From a virus: DNA of 49,866 nt. The notes beneath the pieces are model-generated. The model was not told where the DNA came from. It was given only the letters and a program-made list of their open reading frames with translations, and searched no databases. Made by a program: the position numbers and the translations under genes. The stretch spans positions 1-49,866 of IMG/VR virus record IMGVR_UViG_3300025117_000090. One strand, written 5' to 3'. Positions 47,007 to 49,866 of the stretch are shown piece by piece. Position 1 is the first letter of the stretch. Each line of letters starts with the position of its first letter.

Positions 47007-47747
47007 TCAGATAGAATATTCTTTACCGCCCACGATGCACTTACGGCCGATGATTGGGACCGCCTGAAACCAGGTGCTTCCCTCATCATCCATCCAGCCG
47101 AAACCGAATCCTAAAGCCCAGTCCCGGCGAGCTTTCAGGGTGTGCATGTAGTCGGCCTTCCAGGCGTTGCCCAGCCAGCCGAAGCAGTGTGCTACCCGGG
47201 GGGTCGCGTTAATGTCCCCGGATACCGCCGACCTGATGCGATGCGCATGGCCAATAACAATAGAGTGGCCAGCATCACGCAAGGCGTACTCAGCACAATG
47301 AGGCCCAGTGTTCGACAAGTCATGTGTGTACGTAATCCTTCCTATGTCCAGGTAGTCCTTGTACGGGACCACGTTCCAGCCCGCATCATCAAGGCTAAAC
47401 AACTCCTCCGCCGATAGCCCCCCGAGACCCATCAGGGCGGGGGCCCTGTCCTGCAAGTACCGGGAGAGGCGGTCTTCATGATTGCCCATAAGGAAGTGCT
47501 TCTCCGCGTCCCCGCAGGCATCATCGATAGCCGCCCATATTGTCATGGCCTCCATAAGTTCATCTTCCAGCAAGAGGGGCCGCCGAGGGTCCTTCCTATG
47601 GGAGCTGACGGAGTAGAAGTCGAAGATGTCACCGTTTGCCACCACGATGTCGGGCTTCTGGTCGGCAAGAACCTCGACCAGCAGCTCCACCGCGTCACTA
47701 TCGTGGTACGGCAGGTGGACATCACTAAACACAGCTATGGACTTCAT
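47007..47747 (-). CDS. Calcineurin-like metallophosphoesterase
   Basis: This 246-aa protein has the full signature: D-V-H at 9-11, G-D-I-F-D at 39-43, G-N-H-E near 94, a later H (T-H-D-L) and G-H-A-H near 165. The family hydrolyses phosphoesters at a two-metal site; phage members act as nucleases, phosphatases or ligand-end processors. It is the last leftward gene and is coupled to the gene before it by ATGA. Substrate unknown. Confidence 0.85.
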   Translation of the reverse strand: MKSIAVFSDVHLPYHDSDAVELLVEVLADQKPDIVVANGDIFDFYSVSSHRKDPRRPLLLEDELMEAMTIWAAIDDACGDAEKHFLMGNHEDRLSRYLQDRAPALMGLGGLSAEELFSLDDAGWNVVPYKDYLDIGRITYTHDLSNTGPHCAEYALRDAGHSIVIGHAHRIRSAVSGDINATPRVAHCFGWLGNAWKADYMHTLKARRDWALGFGFGWMDDEGSTWFQAVPIIGRKCIVGGKEYSI

Positions 47748-47938
47748 TCTAGCACACCCGTCCGCTTGTAGACCGAGACGCGGAGCTTCTTGGGGTTAAG
47801 CCATTCGGTGGCCTGGTCAATGGCCTCATCCTTGTCCGTATAGTACTCGCCCCAAACCAGCCACTTGCGGCCACGTTCAAGCTTGTACTCTATACCGTAC
47901 ATGAGGTCTTCGTGCTTCTCTCTTGGTGCTTCCTTCAT
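47744..47938 (-). CDS. Small hypothetical protein
   Basis: This 64-aa protein (MKEAPREKHEDLMYGIEYK start) is a likely beta-hairpin plus helix (W-L-V-W-G-E-Y-Y-T-D-K-D-E-A-I-D-Q-A) and a basic beta tail. It overlaps both neighbours by 4 bp (ATGA). Function unknown. Confidence 0.68.
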   Translation of the reverse strand: MKEAPREKHEDLMYGIEYKLERGRKWLVWGEYYTDKDEAIDQATEWLNPKKLRVSVYKRTGVLE

Positions 47939-48186
47939 TTTTCCTCCTCCATTTGAGCTAGCATAAGTTCCATTTCCTGGTAGGACCCCGTGGGGTCCGG
48001 GGAGCAGACCATCATATCCACATACTTGGTGTTGCGGGCGACCCACAAATAGCAATCCATCTCAGTGACCCACTCCTTTGTGACGCTAACACGGACCGGT
48101 TCGTCCGGGTCTGGCTTCCGCTTCCCGAACACAGAAGACCAATTCATGCCATACTCCTTTGTACTTGGCCGTGAGATAATGGTCAT
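47935..48186 (-). CDS. Hypothetical protein
   Basis: This 83-aa mixed protein has AGGAGG five bases before the ATG at 48186. The middle is beta rich (V-R-V-S-V-T-K-E-W-V) and the C-terminus helical and acidic. Coupled to the next gene by ATGA. No family recognised. Confidence 0.66.
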   Translation of the reverse strand: MTIISRPSTKEYGMNWSSVFGKRKPDPDEPVRVSVTKEWVTEMDCYLWVARNTKYVDMMVCSPDPTGSYQEMELMLAQMEEEK

Positions 48187-48197
48187 GGATTCCTCCT

Positions 48198-48635
48198 TTA
48201 CTTGTAGACCACCGTACGCAGGAACTGTAGAAGGGCGGAGGCCAGTGCATCTGTTTGCTTCTCATTAAAGTCCAGCCCATACACCGCATCCATGGCGTGC
48301 ACCGCTTCGTGCAACTCGGTGTGCTGACGGGCATCGTCCTTGTCTTTCAAGTCGAGATTTATTTGGCACTCCAGTGAGATGGTGTTCATCAGCCCCGCGG
48401 AGTCTATGTACTTCTCGTACGAAAAGGACACCTGTCTAGGCCCACATGTGAAGGAACTGAGGACGAGCCGGGGGTCGACCAGGGGTTTATGCTCCTCCCC
48501 GGATTCTTCTTCTTCTTCCTCCATCGGGACCATATGGCTACCATCCAAGCAGTCCTTGCACCCAGTCCAGGCCGGGGAGCCATCCGGGGGCGGTTCATAA
48601 GACCAGCCGTACTTGCAATCATCGCAGCAGCTCAT
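48198..48635 (-). CDS. HExxH zinc-peptidase-like protein with N-terminal zinc ribbon
   Basis: This 145-aa protein has C-C-D-D-C and C-K-D-C in the first 30 residues, an acidic linker, and a C-terminal domain with L-H-E-A-V-H (H109, E110, H113), A-M-D-A-V-Y-G-L and E125 followed by A-L-A-S-A-L-L. That H-E-x-x-H-A-x-D-x-x-x-G-L-x-x-x-E layout is seen in small phage metallopeptidase-like proteins related to ImmA/SprT folds. Catalysis is inferred. Coupled to the upstream gene by ATGA at 48632-48635. Confidence 0.7.
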   Translation of the reverse strand: MSCCDDCKYGWSYEPPPDGSPAWTGCKDCLDGSHMVPMEEEEEESGEEHKPLVDPRLVLSSFTCGPRQVSFSYEKYIDSAGLMNTISLECQINLDLKDKDDARQHTELHEAVHAMDAVYGLDFNEKQTDALASALLQFLRTVVYK

Positions 48636-48970
48636 AGTGCCACCCCCGGTTTGATGTCTCTACAAACAAGCCCCTCCATACCCCACTCGCCCTCACACGA
48701 CTTACGTGCCATGGTCACGTAGCACTCCTTGTCCCCGAGGGGCCCGAAGTACACACATTGAGCCGCCCCGGTCTCGTAATCTCTGGCACAGAACTTCTGC
48801 TTGAAGCCCTCCGGGGAAGGGGCCATGTTGCAGTCTCCCACGGGGGGAAGGGGGACTAGAAGCGGCCGCGGGGCCTCCTGACGGCAGCATCCCAGATTCC
48901 ACATGAGAAGACAAGCAGTTGCGAGTACCAAGCCGAAAAGAATCCGTTCTCTGTTTCCGCTAAACTTCAT
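48632..48970 (-). CDS. Secreted Cys-rich protein
   Basis: This 112-aa protein begins with a basic N-terminus and hydrophobic segment (I-L-F-G-L-V-L-A-T-A-C-L-L-M-W) ending near L-G-C-C, a possible lipobox, followed by a Pro-rich linker and seven further Cys, which could form disulphides in the periplasm. The ATG at 48970 overlaps the polymerase stop (ATGA), preferred to 48997. Possibly involved in exclusion or envelope modification, but nothing proves this. Confidence 0.66.
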   Translation of the reverse strand: MKFSGNRERILFGLVLATACLLMWNLGCCRQEAPRPLLVPLPPVGDCNMAPSPEGFKQKFCARDYETGAAQCVYFGPLGDKECYVTMARKSCEGEWGMEGLVCRDIKPGVAL

Positions 48971-49866
48971 AGCTCCAATCCTTTCAGGTTGTACCAATCA
49001 ATGCCCCATTCAATATCCGCGGGGATGACAATGGGGCCCGTACCGAAATCCACCTCCTGCTCTAGGCACTTCTTCAGCATCCTACCCGCTTCAACCTTAT
49101 CCTCCATCGGCACCTCCAGGTTAATTTCGTCGTGGACCATTGACCAGATACCCCAAGTCTTCCAGTCGACAAGTCTATCCAAAGCCAGGATTGCCCTGTT
49201 CACGATAGTCGCGACCCCCGCCTGCTCGGGGTAGTTGAGGATGACGCTCGGGTCAATTCTTCCATCGGGGAAGTACTCCCTTCTTCCACTAAGTACTTCT
49301 TCAACATAGCAGTTTTCTTGGGCGTCTGCAAGTAGTTTCTTCTGGAAAGACTCGATATCCGGGTGGTCCCGGAAGAACCGCTTGAACATTGTCCGCACAT
49401 CAGCAAGACGAACATTGAACCCGCCCGCCCGCATCTGAGCCCAGCAAGTTTCGGCGGTGCCGCCATAAACTAGGCAATAGATGAATATCTTCGCCATCTT
49501 ACGCATACCCTTGGTCACTGCCGTAATGGGTATGGCAAACATCGTAGAAGCATTCCGGGCGTGAACGTCTTCCCCTTCGGCGAACCACTTCAAGAACAAC
49601 TTGTCCCCCGAAAGGGCGGCCACGGCATATACCTCAGCTTGTGACAAGTCTCCGCTGACGAAGGCCATCCCCGGCCCAGGCACGTACATGTCTCGTAACC
49701 ACTTGGGTTGATTAGTCATATTCGGCATCTGGCATGACCAGCGGCCAGTCAGGGTGCCGTCTACCCTCCACGTTGCATGAACCCGCCCGTCCTCCTGTAC
49801 GGGTAGGTTGTCGATGTAGGTGGAGGTAATCTTCCCGGCCTTGCGGTACTTGAGGACTATGCCCGC
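48967..49866 (-). CDS. DNA polymerase I-type, C-terminal part of the UDG fusion (continues at 1)
   Basis: This completes the 771-aa polymerase begun at 1548; 49741-49866 repeats bases 7-132. Palm and finger motifs are clear: motif A G-D-L-S-Q-A-E with D545, the O-helix R594-K-M-A-K598 followed by Y602 and Y-G, and motif C H-D-E-I-N-L-E-V. Y602 aligns with E. coli Pol I F762 and T7 Y526. The TAG/TAA region ends with K-G-L-E-L at 48967, overlapping the next gene by 4 bp. Confidence 0.94.
   Translation of the reverse strand, partial: AGIVLKYRKAGKITSTYIDNLPVQEDGRVHATWRVDGTLTGRWSCQMPNMTNQPKWLRDMYVPGPGMAFVSGDLSQAEVYAVAALSGDKLFLKWFAEGEDVHARNASTMFAIPITAVTKGMRKMAKIFIYCLVYGGTAETCWAQMRAGGFNVRLADVRTMFKRFFRDHPDIESFQKKLLADAQENCYVEEVLSGRREYFPDGRIDPSVILNYPEQAGVATIVNRAILALDRLVDWKTWGIWSMVHDEINLEVPMEDKVEAGRMLKKCLEQEVDFGTGPIVIPADIEWGIDWYNLKGLEL
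49741..49866. repeat. Terminal direct repeat, right copy
   Basis: This is identical to 7-132. The sequence just before it (49735-49740) continues the polymerase codons correctly (W-S), unlike bases 1-6, so this copy carries the true flank. Confidence 0.93.

Noticed and set aside
1-49866. tRNA genes, integrase and attachment sites
   Set aside because: I looked for cloverleaf and tyrosine/serine recombinase motifs and saw none; a tRNA scan would be decisive.

Overview
The window is a complete or nearly complete genome of a tailed double-stranded DNA bacteriophage, assembled as a circle and written linearly. Bases 7-132 recur exactly at 49741-49866, so the unit is about 49,734 bp and the cut falls inside the DNA polymerase gene. 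Dense packing, many 4-bp ATGA overlaps, two opposed transcription blocks, and terminase, portal, scaffold and capsid genes show it is a phage. Spanin-like membrane proteins, an amidase endolysin and near-consensus sigma70 promoters suggest a Gram-negative host. I saw no tape-measure, sheath or tail-tube gene. The 1227-residue protein after three small internal-type proteins suggests a short-tailed, podovirus-like particle. There is no integrase or CI-like lysogeny module, and the polymerase carries Tyr at the position equivalent to E. coli Pol I 762, so a virulent lifestyle is the best guess. I recognise no close named relative.

Layout. (1) Leftward block, 18.1 kb down to 1 and on through the circle junction to 47.0 kb. 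It starts with about 30 small proteins (many Cys-rich zinc-ribbon types, coiled coils, a DUF4406 protein, a secreted metzincin-like protease, an XRE/RHH regulator and a DUF3310 protein). It then enters the replication and recombination genes: RepA-like ATPase, SF2 helicase with a HARP-like companion, Cas4-like nuclease, Sak4-like ATPase, possible SSB, and a uracil-DNA glycosylase/exonuclease/DNA polymerase I fusion. After the junction come a Cys-rich secreted protein, an HExxH protein, two small proteins and a metallophosphoesterase. (2) Control region, 17.9-19.6 kb: operators, divergent promoters, dyads and a five-copy 18-19 bp repeat array abutting the rightward promoter, plus one leftward zinc-ribbon gene. 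(3) Rightward block, 19.6-46.9 kb: small genes, large terminase, portal, an internal terminator/promoter junction, scaffold, major capsid, surface proteins, connector and tail proteins, internal virion proteins, fibre-like proteins, lysis cassette (XhlA-like, holin-like, i-spanin-like, embedded second spanin-like ORF, amidase) and one last unknown gene. The two blocks converge at 46.95-47.0 kb.

Notable points are the UDG-polymerase fusion, the RNA hairpin and promoter architecture between structural genes, three unrelated-looking HExxH proteins, strong apparent depletion of GATC everywhere except a 1.5-kb cassette at 12.05-13.55 kb, and a zinc-ribbon ORF antisense to the leftward operon at 8.8-9.0 kb. 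All counts and coordinates were made by eye; functions were assigned from motifs without database searches.
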